Assembly (NCBI GenBank): GCA_030837225.1
Contig: JAUPKX010000016.1
Coordinates: 1 to 57,537, forward strand
Source: Patescibacteria group bacterium
GTDB lineage: Bacteria > Patescibacteriota > Minisyncoccia > Phycocordibacterales > Phycocordibacteraceae
Direction: 5' to 3'
Length of the DNA stretch: 57,537 nucleotides
A program made the position numbers and the translations under genes. Below, piece after piece: positions 9,255 through 17,872 of this stretch (positions are counted from its first letter, which is position 1; every line of letters begins with the position of its first letter). The notes beneath the pieces are model-generated. The model made no database searches. It saw only the letters and a list, made by a program, of their open reading frames with translations, and was not told the DNA's origin.

Positions 9255-9283
9255 AGTTCCAACAGCGTCCCAAACTGCCTGCT
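9255..9283 (+). repeat. Dispersed repeat, diverged copy 5
   Basis: AGTTCCAACAGCGTCCC then AAACTGCCTGCT: about four differences from copy 2. Its last bases overlap the extended -10 box TGCTATACT (9280-9288) of the MgtC-like gene. Confidence 0.85.
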
Positions 9284-9296
9284 ATACTTCTCGCAT

Positions 9297-9734
9297 ATGG
9301 AAATAAGCAACCTTCTGGGGCCAGTGGAAATGCAGTTTGTTATTGGTCTTGGGCTCTCCCTTATCCTTGGATACTTTGTTGGAGTCGAGCGTGAGATGCG
9401 CCATAAGGATGCAGGTATCAGCACGCACATCATGGTTATCGCCGGCTCAATGCTTTTCACACTCCTCTCGAGCATTGTTGACCCTCTTTCAACCTCGCGC
9501 ATTGCGTCACAGATTGTGGTTGGTATCGGATTCCTCGGTGCCGGACTCATCCTTAAAGAAGGAGCTAGTGTTAAGAATCTCACAACCGCAGCAAGTGTAT
9601 GGTTCGCAGCTGCTATAGGTATGGCACTTGGATTCGGTTTCTACATTGTTGCGATTCTCGCTGCACTCGTTATTACTCTTGTTCCGCGTATCCCAAGCTT
9701 GCATAACGAGAAGTGCGTAAAGTGCCCTGAATAA
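9297..9734 (+). CDS. MgtC/SapB family membrane protein
   Basis: 145 residues with four to five membrane helices. The MgtC motifs are present: a glycine-rich first helix with GYFVGVEREMRHKDAGIST (family: G..iGlERe...k.aGlrT) and VGIGFLGAGLILKEG, then LTTAASVWFAAAIGMALG. Family members are inner-membrane proteins linked to Mg limitation, virulence and modulation of transport; the role here is unknown. I choose ATG 9297 because TGCTATACT ends eight bases upstream; the frame extends upstream to 9201 only through the repeat. Confidence 0.9.
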   Translation: MEISNLLGPVEMQFVIGLGLSLILGYFVGVEREMRHKDAGISTHIMVIAGSMLFTLLSSIVDPLSTSRIASQIVVGIGFLGAGLILKEGASVKNLTTAASVWFAAAIGMALGFGFYIVAILAALVITLVPRIPSLHNEKCVKCPE

Positions 9735-9764
9735 AATTGCAGAGTCGTGGTATAATCCACGTAT

Positions 9765-10745
9765 ATGGAAAACACCCCCGCTGCAGCACCCTCCGCATCG
9801 AAGACAACACCGCGCGACTTCTTTTTCTGGGCTGGGCTCCTTGTAGCACTTATTGGAAGCGTCATCTCGCTTACGACGCTCCTCTTCTCCTATATAAACT
9901 TCGCGTTCCCTGATCCGCTTGCGTACTACGGCGATCCGTACGGCAGTGATGTGCGCATCGCGATGGCGTGCGTGATTGTATTCATCCCAACCGCGCTCGT
10001 ACTCGTGCACCTGATTAGAAAGACAATCATAAACGAGGCCGGAAAGGCGAACATCTGGGTCCGTCGTTGGGCACTCGGTCTCATACTCTTCGTTTCGACC
10101 CTAACTATCCTCATAGACCTCATAACGCTCATCATGACGTTCCTTGGGGGCGAGCTATCAATTCGCTTTGGTCTTAAGGTAGCGGTGGTGCTCCTCATTG
10201 CAGCGTTCATGTTCCTTCACTTCCTCGCAGACCTTAAGGGATACTGGCTTGAGCACGTGAAGAAGGCAGGTCTCGTGTCCTCTTCGATACTCGCCATGGC
10301 ACTCGTCTCGGTTGTTGCCGGCTTCTTTATCATTGGTACACCGGGAGACATCCGCATGATGCGCTTCGACGAGCAGAAAGTATCTGATCTTCAGAACATC
10401 CAGTACCAGGTAGTTAACTACTACCAGCAGAAGGAGGAGCTTCCTGAGTCTCTTGCAGAGCTTAGTGACCCAATCTCAGGGTTTGTTCTCCCTGTTGATC
10501 TACAGCCGGGTAGTGCTGCATATCGCTACACTGTTACCGGTCCGCTCTCGTTTGAGCTTTGTGCCGTGTTCAATAAGCCAACGCCTGATACGCGTGGCCA
10601 AGGAGGGTATCCAGCCCGTGATATGAGCTATCCATCGCCAGGTATGGGCGTTGATGAGAATTGGCAGCACGAAGCGGGCGATATCTGCTTTACACGCACC
10701 ATCGACCCTGAGCGCTACCCGGCTTTCGAGAAGCCTCTACAGTAA
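9765..10745 (+). CDS. DUF5671-like membrane protein with pseudopilin-like C-terminus
   Basis: 326 residues. Five predicted helices (about 20-45, 65-85, 100-128, 135-155, 170-195) form an N-terminal membrane domain like those annotated DUF5671 in this lineage. After the last helix the soluble part reads DEQKVSDLQNIQYQVVNYYQ and ELPESLAEL, the pattern of the segment after the pilin helix in type II secretion pseudopilins. Probably an envelope protein of unknown function. TATAAT (9751-9756) with upstream TG lies eight bases before the ATG. leuS follows after 9 bases. Confidence 0.75.
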   Translation: MENTPAAAPSASKTTPRDFFFWAGLLVALIGSVISLTTLLFSYINFAFPDPLAYYGDPYGSDVRIAMACVIVFIPTALVLVHLIRKTIINEAGKANIWVRRWALGLILFVSTLTILIDLITLIMTFLGGELSIRFGLKVAVVLLIAAFMFLHFLADLKGYWLEHVKKAGLVSSSILAMALVSVVAGFFIIGTPGDIRMMRFDEQKVSDLQNIQYQVVNYYQQKEELPESLAELSDPISGFVLPVDLQPGSAAYRYTVTGPLSFELCAVFNKPTPDTRGQGGYPARDMSYPSPGMGVDENWQHEAGDICFTRTIDPERYPAFEKPLQ

Positions 10746-10754
10746 GAAGACTGT

Positions 10755-13649
10755 ATGGCGAAAGAACGGTTCGATCATGTAGCGATTGAGAAGTCCGCCC
10801 AGGAGAAATGGGAGGCGCTTGATATCTACACCACTGATCTAACTGATTCTGAAAAGGAACCGTACTATCTTCTGTTCGAGTTCCCGTATCCTTCGGGAGA
10901 CCTTCATATCGGTCACTGGTTTGCGTTTGCCCTTACGGACATATTCGCGCGCTTCAAGCGTATGCAAGGAAAGAACGTATTGTTCCCAATGGGATTCGAT
11001 TCGTTTGGTCTTCCTGCGGAGAATGCCGCTATTAAGAACGGCGCGGATCCGGCGGTATGGACTAACGCGAACATGGAGCGCATGCGTGCGCAGGTGAAGA
11101 CCATGGGAACCTCGGTTGACTGGTCTAAGGAAGTCGTTACCTCGAGTCCTGAGTACTACAAGTGGACTCAGTGGCTCTTCTCGAAGCTTTATGACCATGG
11201 ACTTGCGTACCGCAAGGAAGCGGCGGTGAAGTGGTGTCCGAAGGATCAGACGGTGCTCGCCAACGAGCAGGTAATAGACGGGAAGTGTGAGCGCTGCGAC
11301 TCTGAAGTAGAGGAGAAGTTCCTAACACAGTGGTTCATGGGTATTACGAAGTACGCAGAACGTCTCCTCACGGATCTTGATCCGCTTCCATGGCGCGAAG
11401 AGATGAAAGATGCGCAGCGCGCATGGATAGGAAAGTCAGAGGGCGCAAAGCTTACCTTCCCTATCCTTTTTGCTGACGAAGCGAAGAACGAGTGGCGAGA
11501 CGAGGAAGGAAACCCGGCACAGGTAGCTGTGTTCACAACCAGACCAGATACGGTCTTCGGTGCTACCTATGTAGTGCTCGCACCCGAGCATCCGTGGGTA
11601 ACAGGGGCGCTTGAGCACGGTACTGACGTATTTTCAAACGAGAAAGAGGTTCGTGCGTATATACAGGAGACCGCAAAGAAGACTGAGCGAGAGCGACTTG
11701 AGAACAAGGAGAAGACTGGTGTGAAGCTTGAGGGTATTCGTGCCGTTAATCCAGCCACAAAAGGAGAAGTCCCGGTCTATATCGCTGACTACGTACTCGC
11801 CTCATACGGAACAGGTGCGGTTATGGCGGTTCCCGCTCATGACGAGCGTGATTTTGATTTCGCACAGAAGTTTAAACTTCCAATCCGGCATGTTATTGAG
11901 CCAAAGTTTGTGGCGGATGGAGATCAAGCACCAATATCAGGACAGGATTTTGAACGTCGAGAATCAGCGTGCATCGTAGTCTATAACCCAAAGGATAAGA
12001 CTTATCTATGTAACAACTGGAAAACTGCTCTCATGCGTGGTTTGTTTACTGGCGGAATAGATGAAAACGAGGATGTTGTTGAGGCAGCTAGACGAGAGAT
12101 CTTGGAGGAAACCGGCTATACAAATTTGCGTCATATTGAACGTCCTGAGTTGCACGTAAACACATTCTTCTTCCATCGCATGAAGGGTGTAAATCGTTGG
12201 TCTCACTTTACGTTTGTATTTTTTGAGCTTGAGAATGAGGATTGCCTACCTGTAACGGACGAAGAATCAGCGCTTCACGAAATAGTGTGGAAGTCTGCAG
12301 AGGAGTTAGACGATTTCTTTACTGTTCCTGAAGGATGGTTTATAGCTAAGCACCTCGATGCTGCAGAGTACTGTTATTCGTACGACGGCCTTCTAATGAA
12401 TTCTGGTCAGTTCGATGGCAAAGACAACCGTGAAGCCATGAGCGAGATCATCGACTTCGTGGGTGGCGAGCACGTAACGAACTATCGCCTTCGCGACTGG
12501 CTCGTCTCTCGCCAGCGGTACTGGGGCTGCCCAATCCCTGTTGTGTACGACCCTGAAGGTGCACTGCACCTCATCCCGTCCGAGCATCTCCCGTGGACTC
12601 TCCCAACAGACGTCGACTTCTCGCTGTCCTCTGAGTCTCCACTCGCAACCTCAAAGGAACTTAAGGAGCGCGTTGAGCGTATTTTTGGCGAGGGATGGAC
12701 TCCTGAGTACGATACGCTCGATACCTTCGTTGATTCTTCATGGTATTTCCTTCGGTATCTCGACTCAAAGGACGAGAATGATTTCTCAGACCAGTCACTA
12801 TTAAAGAAGTGGCTACCGGTTAATCGGTATTCGGGAGGCAGCGAGCACACAACCATGCACCTCTTGTATTCGCGCTTCTTCCATAAGGCGCTCTACGATC
12901 TTGCTCTGGTGCCTACACCGGAGCCATTCAACGAGCGTTTTAATCGCGGACTCATACTTGGCACCGACGGACAGAAAATGAGTAAGCGCTGGGGCAATGT
13001 TGTTAATCCGGACGAGGTCGTTGCAAAATTTGGTTCAGACGCGGTGCGTATGTATCTCGCGTTCATCGGTCCATACAACGAGCCAGGAAGTTATCCGTGG
13101 AAGCTTGATGGCGCAGTTGCAATGCGCAAGTTCCTCGATCGCGTGTACCAGCTGTCAGAAAAGGTATCAGAGGGCGAGCTGTCAGAGAACGAGCGAACGT
13201 CGCTCGCGAAGGCCGCGAAGAAGATAACGGGCGATACAGAGCGCTTCAAGTTCAATACTGCTATCTCAGGACACATGGTCTTCGTTCGTGAGCTCGAGAG
13301 TGCTGAGACTGTATCGAAAGAGGTATACCTCGCACTCCTAACGCTTATGGCTCCATTTGCCCCGCACCTTGCCGAGCATCTCTGGGAGCGGATGGGGGGC
13401 GAGGGTAGCGTACATACGGCCTCGTGGCCGGAGGAGATCGCAGTTGAGGAAGACACGGTTGTTATAGGGGTGCAGGTAAACGGGAAAAGGAGGGGAGAGA
13501 TTGTCCTGGCCCCAGATGCCTCAGAAGAGGAGGCAATGGAGGCTGCAAAGGCTAACGAGACCATAGGTCGCCTTCTTCATGAAGGAAAGGTGGAGAAAGT
13601 GGTCTATGTACCAGGCCGTATTCTGAACCTGGTGATAACACGAAGTTGA
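10755..13649 (+). CDS. leuS: Leucyl-tRNA synthetase with inserted NUDIX domain
   Basis: 964 residues; E. coli LeuRS has 860. The class I signatures are HIGH at 51-54 and KMSKR at 741-745. The CP1 editing domain carries YGTGAVMAVPAHDERD (around residues 352-367). Between PIRHVIEP and GLLMNSGQFDG (545 onward) lies an extra ~140 residues (about 400-540) with a complete Nudix box: G433, E439, R447-E448, E451-E452, G454. The insert is visibly more AT-rich than the flanking leuS sequence. The enzyme charges tRNA-Leu; the insert may hydrolyse a nucleotide or be structural. Confidence 0.95.
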   Translation: MAKERFDHVAIEKSAQEKWEALDIYTTDLTDSEKEPYYLLFEFPYPSGDLHIGHWFAFALTDIFARFKRMQGKNVLFPMGFDSFGLPAENAAIKNGADPAVWTNANMERMRAQVKTMGTSVDWSKEVVTSSPEYYKWTQWLFSKLYDHGLAYRKEAAVKWCPKDQTVLANEQVIDGKCERCDSEVEEKFLTQWFMGITKYAERLLTDLDPLPWREEMKDAQRAWIGKSEGAKLTFPILFADEAKNEWRDEEGNPAQVAVFTTRPDTVFGATYVVLAPEHPWVTGALEHGTDVFSNEKEVRAYIQETAKKTERERLENKEKTGVKLEGIRAVNPATKGEVPVYIADYVLASYGTGAVMAVPAHDERDFDFAQKFKLPIRHVIEPKFVADGDQAPISGQDFERRESACIVVYNPKDKTYLCNNWKTALMRGLFTGGIDENEDVVEAARREILEETGYTNLRHIERPELHVNTFFFHRMKGVNRWSHFTFVFFELENEDCLPVTDEESALHEIVWKSAEELDDFFTVPEGWFIAKHLDAAEYCYSYDGLLMNSGQFDGKDNREAMSEIIDFVGGEHVTNYRLRDWLVSRQRYWGCPIPVVYDPEGALHLIPSEHLPWTLPTDVDFSLSSESPLATSKELKERVERIFGEGWTPEYDTLDTFVDSSWYFLRYLDSKDENDFSDQSLLKKWLPVNRYSGGSEHTTMHLLYSRFFHKALYDLALVPTPEPFNERFNRGLILGTDGQKMSKRWGNVVNPDEVVAKFGSDAVRMYLAFIGPYNEPGSYPWKLDGAVAMRKFLDRVYQLSEKVSEGELSENERTSLAKAAKKITGDTERFKFNTAISGHMVFVRELESAETVSKEVYLALLTLMAPFAPHLAEHLWERMGGEGSVHTASWPEEIAVEEDTVVIGVQVNGKRRGEIVLAPDASEEEAMEAAKANETIGRLLHEGKVEKVVYVPGRILNLVITRS

Positions 13650-13674
13650 CTTTAAAAGCCCAATCTGGTATAAG
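13646..13674 (+). promoter_or_regulatory. Promoter of the sigma-4/HARE-HTH gene
   Basis: TTGACT (13646-13651), 17-base spacer, TATAAG (13669-13674) with an upstream TGG that makes an extended -10. It overlaps the end of leuS, and the predicted start lies about 10 bases before the ATG at 13692. Confidence 0.8.
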
Positions 13675-13691
13675 AATACCACACTAATCGT

Positions 13692-14783
13692 ATGGCAAAA
13701 TCATTAAAGAAGGCGGCTGCGGCCCCAAAGAAGGCTCCAGGGGCAAAGAAGAAGGCCAGCGCTTCTATTTCGTTTGATACAACTACGCTCGTAAAGCGTC
13801 TTCTTTCTGAAGTGCCTGAGCGTGCTCGCGAGGTACTCATTTTCCGTTTTGGCCTTGGTACTAAGGTAAGTCGCGACACTCTTGAGGCAATCGGCGAGCG
13901 CTGGAGCATTACGCGTGAGCGCGTACGCCAGATCGAGGCTGCAGGCATCGAGTCTATCCGCAACAGCAAGGCCTTTAAGGACTCCCAGGACTCCTTTGAC
14001 GAGCTTTGCCAGTACATCACTGCTCTTGGCGGCATTATCCCCGAGGACGAGCTTCTTGAGGGTCTTGCAACGGACGAGAAGTCCCGCAACCGTTTCCGTT
14101 TCCTTCTCGTTGTCGGGAGCTCCTTCTTCCGCGAGCGCGAGACCGACGATTTCTATGCACGATGGCACGTCGATCAGAAGACCGCTGAAGCAGTGCATGG
14201 TGCACTCTCCCGTCTTTACGAGACACTCGACGACGCCGAGGTGCTCGCTGAAGGCGACATCATCAACCGCTTTCTCGAGGAATTGAAGGATGTGAACAGC
14301 GCCTACCGTAACGAAGAGATCTTGAAGCGTTGGCTCACCATTTCAAAGACTATCGCGAAGAATCCTCTTTCTGAGTGGGGTAAGGCACACGCACCTGCTA
14401 TTCGTACCAAGGGTATTCGCGACTACGCGTACCTCGTTATTAAGCAGAAGGGCGAGCCTATGCACTTCGGCGACGTTGCAAAGTCTATCGTAGAGGTCTT
14501 CAACAAGAAGGCACACGTTGCAACGACCCATAACGAGCTCATCAAGGATTCCCGCTTCGTGCTCGTTGGCCGTGGCCTTTATGCACTCGCTGAATGGGGC
14601 TTCTCTCCAGGTGTTGTGCGCGATGTCATCAAGGATGCCCTTGTTAAGGGTCCCCTTAATCGCGATCAGATCATCACGGAAGTAAAGAAGGTTCGTTACG
14701 TTAAGGACAACACGATTCTCGTGAACCTTGGCGACACCCGCTACTTCAAGCGCGCAAAGGACGGCACCTACACTGCGGTGTAA
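13692..14783 (+). CDS. Sigma-70 region 4-like / HARE-HTH DNA-binding protein
   Basis: 363 residues. A lysine/alanine-rich tail (1-25) precedes a sigma region 4 helix-turn-helix (about 35-85): VLIFRFGLG, then TLEAIGERWSITRERVRQIE, which is the typical -35 recognition helix. The C-terminal half contains a HARE-HTH-like domain (about 235-300: GEPMHFGDVAKSIVEVFNKK, DSRFVLVGRGLYALAEWGF), as in RNA polymerase delta subunit. Region 2 is missing, so it is unlikely to be a normal sigma factor; more likely a transcription regulator or RNAP-associated protein. Own promoter and own terminator. Confidence 0.85.
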   Translation: MAKSLKKAAAAPKKAPGAKKKASASISFDTTTLVKRLLSEVPERAREVLIFRFGLGTKVSRDTLEAIGERWSITRERVRQIEAAGIESIRNSKAFKDSQDSFDELCQYITALGGIIPEDELLEGLATDEKSRNRFRFLLVVGSSFFRERETDDFYARWHVDQKTAEAVHGALSRLYETLDDAEVLAEGDIINRFLEELKDVNSAYRNEEILKRWLTISKTIAKNPLSEWGKAHAPAIRTKGIRDYAYLVIKQKGEPMHFGDVAKSIVEVFNKKAHVATTHNELIKDSRFVLVGRGLYALAEWGFSPGVVRDVIKDALVKGPLNRDQIITEVKKVRYVKDNTILVNLGDTRYFKRAKDGTYTAV

Positions 14784-14800
14784 TCACATTCCGTACACAC

Positions 14801-14836
14801 AGAACGCCTCGCACACTGCGAGGCGTTCTTGTTTTG
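14801..14836 (+). terminator. Intrinsic terminator
   Basis: AGAACGCCTCGCA pairs with TGCGAGGCGTTCT around a short CAC loop, followed by TGTTTTGTT. The tail overlaps the promoter of the next gene. Confidence 0.9.
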
Positions 14837-14852
14837 TTGCTATACTTCGAGC

Positions 14853-16229
14853 ATGTCATCAGGCGGACACGGTGGAGGACTCCCATTCCTCGATATTATT
14901 GAGCATTGGGTACATGGCGTACACGAAGAAGGCGGCACAGCGATTCAGCTTAAGCCGCTCTTGATTGCGTTTGCGGCTGAAATCATTGCGTTCTTCTTCG
15001 TAGCGCCCGCACAGTCCGTTACGAACTTTCAGTTTCTATTGTTTGCCGCGCCGCTCTGGATACCGTTTGTTCTGTATCCATTTACGTTAAAGCGGTATAT
15101 CGACGCTAATAAGATGGCCTACATTGCAAAGCAGGATCATGTGCTGCTTGAGATTAAGATGCCTCGCGATACACGCCGTACGCCACTCGCCATGGAGACC
15201 GTGTTCTCAAGTATGCACATCGGTGGAGGCGAGACGACGTGGTACAAGCGCATTATTGAAGGACGATCGCGTCCTTGGTACTCCTACGAGATAGCGTCGA
15301 TTGGCGGACGGGTCCATTACTTCGTCTGGATGCGTTCAGGCTGGCGTCGCCCGTTCGAGAGCTATATCTATGCGCAGTATCCTGGTGTTGAGGTTATTGA
15401 GGCTCTGGACTATTCGAGACTTATCGATCCGTCCCATGAGCCGTACACCATGACGGCGTTTGAGTTCATGAAAACGAAGCCTGCCCCGTATCCAATAAAG
15501 ACCTATGTGGAGTATGGTCTCGACAAAGTGCAGAAGCCGGAGGAGCAAGTAGATCCTATGGCGCAGGTGATTGAGGTCATGGGGTCTCTTGGACCGAAAG
15601 AGCAGCTCTGGGTGCAATTTGTAGTACGTATTCATAAGGGTGAGAAGTATGGTGCGGATCAGAAACGTACCTGGAAAGACGAAGCCAAAGAAGTACTTGC
15701 ACAGCTTAAAGAGGAGGATGCTGTTACGAATGAGTATGTGGATGCAAATGGTGTGAAGAAGACAAGTGTTAGTTACCCAAACCCAACCCGTGCCATGGCA
15801 AGTCGTATCGAAGCAATCGAGAAGAATACCGGCAAGCAGGCCTATGACGTTGGTGTCCGTGGTATCTACTGTGCGCCCAAGGATTCGGCATACGGCACTA
15901 TGGGAGGCATACTCGTGAACCTCTTCAAGCCGTATAACTCGGAGCAATTCAACTCACTCATGCCGTCCGCCGGACGCTGGTCTAACCATTTCAATGACTA
16001 TCCTTGGGAGGATAAGCATGGCCACCATGCTGCACACGCAAATCACGGGGTCCTTGAGTTCTATCGTATGCGTGCATTCTTCCATCCTCCCTATATTGGC
16101 GAGTACAACGTTATGAGTATTGAGGAGCTTGCGACAATGTATCACGTACCATCAAGCTCAGTTACGACACCATCGTTGCCGCGTATCCAGTCCACAACGA
16201 GCGAGGCGCCGAGCAATCTCCCGACGTAA
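14853..16229 (+). CDS. Membrane-anchored conserved protein of Patescibacteria
   Basis: 458 residues. A Gly/His-rich start (SSGGHGGGLPF) and amphipathic segment precede two membrane helices (about 33-48 and 54-70). The large soluble remainder has YSYEIASIGGRVHYFVWMRS and PFESYIYAQYPGVEVIEA, which I associate with the N-terminal region of proteins next to VirB4/TraG-like secretion ATPases in this phylum. No ATPase motif is present here and no such ATPase gene is in the window. Start chosen at 14853, seven bases after TGCTATACT (14838-14846). Role in secretion is only a guess. Confidence 0.72.
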   Translation: MSSGGHGGGLPFLDIIEHWVHGVHEEGGTAIQLKPLLIAFAAEIIAFFFVAPAQSVTNFQFLLFAAPLWIPFVLYPFTLKRYIDANKMAYIAKQDHVLLEIKMPRDTRRTPLAMETVFSSMHIGGGETTWYKRIIEGRSRPWYSYEIASIGGRVHYFVWMRSGWRRPFESYIYAQYPGVEVIEALDYSRLIDPSHEPYTMTAFEFMKTKPAPYPIKTYVEYGLDKVQKPEEQVDPMAQVIEVMGSLGPKEQLWVQFVVRIHKGEKYGADQKRTWKDEAKEVLAQLKEEDAVTNEYVDANGVKKTSVSYPNPTRAMASRIEAIEKNTGKQAYDVGVRGIYCAPKDSAYGTMGGILVNLFKPYNSEQFNSLMPSAGRWSNHFNDYPWEDKHGHHAAHANHGVLEFYRMRAFFHPPYIGEYNVMSIEELATMYHVPSSSVTTPSLPRIQSTTSEAPSNLPT

Positions 16230-16238
16230 CAAAGCAAA

Positions 16239-16262
16239 GACCGACTCACAATGGAGTCGGTC
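16239..16262. terminator. Hairpin between convergent genes
   Basis: GACCGACT (16239-16246) pairs with AGTCGGTC (16255-16262). It sits between the stops of the plus-strand gene ending 16229 and the minus-strand gene ending 16269, so it can serve either direction; no strong U tract on either side. Confidence 0.6.
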
Positions 16263-16268
16263 CTACGC

Positions 16269-16658
16269 TTACGCGGGTGCGGTCCCTTGCTGAACCTTCA
16301 CAGCCATCCAGAGAATGTAGATGCTGCTGGCGATAGGTCCGAAGAAACCAGCACAAAACATCAGATACTGGTTGAGGTTAATTTGAACGAACTCATAGGC
16401 AGCTGGGCTTCCTGCTAGCACCAGTACCTCGAACAGTAAGGCACTCTGTGCCGAACTGAAGAAGCGTTTCTGATTGCTCGAGAACAGTCTCAGAAAAATT
16501 GACCAACCGCCGAGGAAGCAGAAGAAACCAAAGACGTTCAGAAACAAAGCCCATGACCCGTTACTGAGATTCAGGGCAGTTTCAGGAAGCAGCAGAAACA
16601 AACTGCTGTACGCGAGAGTTCCAAGGGCTGCAAGGCCCAATTGGTTATGGTTTTTCAT
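16269..16658 (-). CDS. Small four-helix membrane protein
   Basis: 129 residues with four predicted membrane helices (about 8-26, 36-58, 72-92, 97-118). No polar catalytic cluster; the tail is KVQQGTAPA. The minus-strand ATG is preceded by GAAAGGGG about 8-14 bases upstream, a Shine-Dalgarno-like site, so it belongs to the non-leaderless class. Family not recognised. It is convergent with the preceding gene and divergent from mnmA, with about 150 bases between the two starts. Confidence 0.68.
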   Translation of the reverse strand: MKNHNQLGLAALGTLAYSSLFLLLPETALNLSNGSWALFLNVFGFFCFLGGWSIFLRLFSSNQKRFFSSAQSALLFEVLVLAGSPAAYEFVQINLNQYLMFCAGFFGPIASSIYILWMAVKVQQGTAPA

Positions 16659-16807
16659 AGCGCAGTACCCCTTTCAAGGTTGCTGGACCGGGAACAAAGG
16701 CCATATATGTAATACAGCAGTGGAGACCTTTTGTCATTCAGACAATACTCAACTCTGGATATTCAAATATCACCCGAGTAGCGAGCAACGTGGTATACCT
16801 TCAGTAC

Positions 16808-17842
16808 ATGGATGTGAAGGGAAAACGTATATTTGTGGGCCTTTCTGGAGGTGTTGATTCTGCCGTGACGGCAGCACTGCTGAAGGGACAAGGCGCTAAC
16901 GTTGTTGGTGTATTCATCAAGGGGTGGTACCCGCACGGTATGCCCTGTACCTGGAGCGAAGATCGTAAAGACGCGATGCGTGTTGCGGCAAGGCTTTCGA
17001 TACCATTCGTTACGCTCGACGCGTCAGAAGAATACAAGTGTGGCGTTATCGACTATCTCCTTGCGGAATACAAAGCTGGCCGCACACCGAATCCTGATGT
17101 GATGTGCAACCGCGAGGTTAAGTTTGGTGCGTTCTATAGATTTGCAAAAGAGAAAGGCGCAGATTTCATTGCAACTGGACATTATGCACGCACGAATGGT
17201 GGAAAGTTATTTCGTGGAGTAGATGCAGGGAAAGACCAGAGTTACTTCCTCTGGGCAGTGCCGCAGGAGGCACTCAGTAAAACCCTTTTCCCATTAGGAG
17301 GACTGAAGAAGGATATAACGCGTACTCTGGCCCGAAAGTATGGACTTCCGAACGCTGCTAAGAGGGATAGTCAGGGCATCTGCTTTCTCGGGTCTATCTC
17401 TGTAGAAGATTTTCTGCGTTCAGAGTTTGGAAGTGAGCAGGGTGAGGCGATAGATGTAAGTGGAGCTGTTGTAGGCATGCATAGTGGAGCACTGCTTCAT
17501 ACACTCGGCTCGCGCGTCCCGCTTGAGAATGCACAACCCGGCCCGTGGTATGTGGTGCGGAAAGATATTGAGAGAAATCAATTGATTGTGTCTAAGGAAC
17601 GAAATGTTGAATCAAGTACAGGTAGCCTACAGCTTACAGATACTAATTGGTTTACCGAAGACACGAGTGGCATACCCTCTGCGCAGTTTCGCTACCATGG
17701 TCCCCTTATCGAGGGCATGCTCTCAGAAGACCGAGGGGAGTTCAGGCCAAGTCTTCCGTTTCCAGAGCCGCTCGCTTCAGGACAGTCTCTTGTCTTGTAT
17801 CGAGGAGAAGAGCTTCTTGGGGGCGGGATACTCACAATCTGA
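16808..17842 (+). CDS. mnmA: tRNA-specific 2-thiouridylase MnmA
   Basis: 344 residues from the ATG at 16808 (the frame also opens at 16790). The N-terminal PP-loop is GLSGGVDSAV (11-20). Both catalytic cysteines are present: C100 in NPDVMCNREVKF and C192 in DSQGICFLG, and ATGHYAR follows in between. The enzyme activates U34 of tRNA-Lys, -Glu and -Gln with ATP and inserts sulfur delivered by a relay. The C-terminal barrel is shorter than average. No SD site; the gene follows a 150-base divergent spacer. The next gene starts about 30 bases downstream. Confidence 0.96.
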   Translation: MDVKGKRIFVGLSGGVDSAVTAALLKGQGANVVGVFIKGWYPHGMPCTWSEDRKDAMRVAARLSIPFVTLDASEEYKCGVIDYLLAEYKAGRTPNPDVMCNREVKFGAFYRFAKEKGADFIATGHYARTNGGKLFRGVDAGKDQSYFLWAVPQEALSKTLFPLGGLKKDITRTLARKYGLPNAAKRDSQGICFLGSISVEDFLRSEFGSEQGEAIDVSGAVVGMHSGALLHTLGSRVPLENAQPGPWYVVRKDIERNQLIVSKERNVESSTGSLQLTDTNWFTEDTSGIPSAQFRYHGPLIEGMLSEDRGEFRPSLPFPEPLASGQSLVLYRGEELLGGGILTI

Positions 17843-17872
17843 GAAGTAAAGCAGGATGGTATGATAGGGCAA

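Noticed and set aside
5858-9283. The regular gene-repeat-gene order as a CRISPR array
   Set aside because: Repeats are separated by whole genes of different lengths (about 500-1200 bases), not by uniform spacers, and there are no cas genes.
5858-9283. Classical integron attC sites
   Set aside because: The required RYYYAAC and GTTRRRY core sites and a long imperfect palindrome are not present in the repeat, and no integron integrase is in the window.
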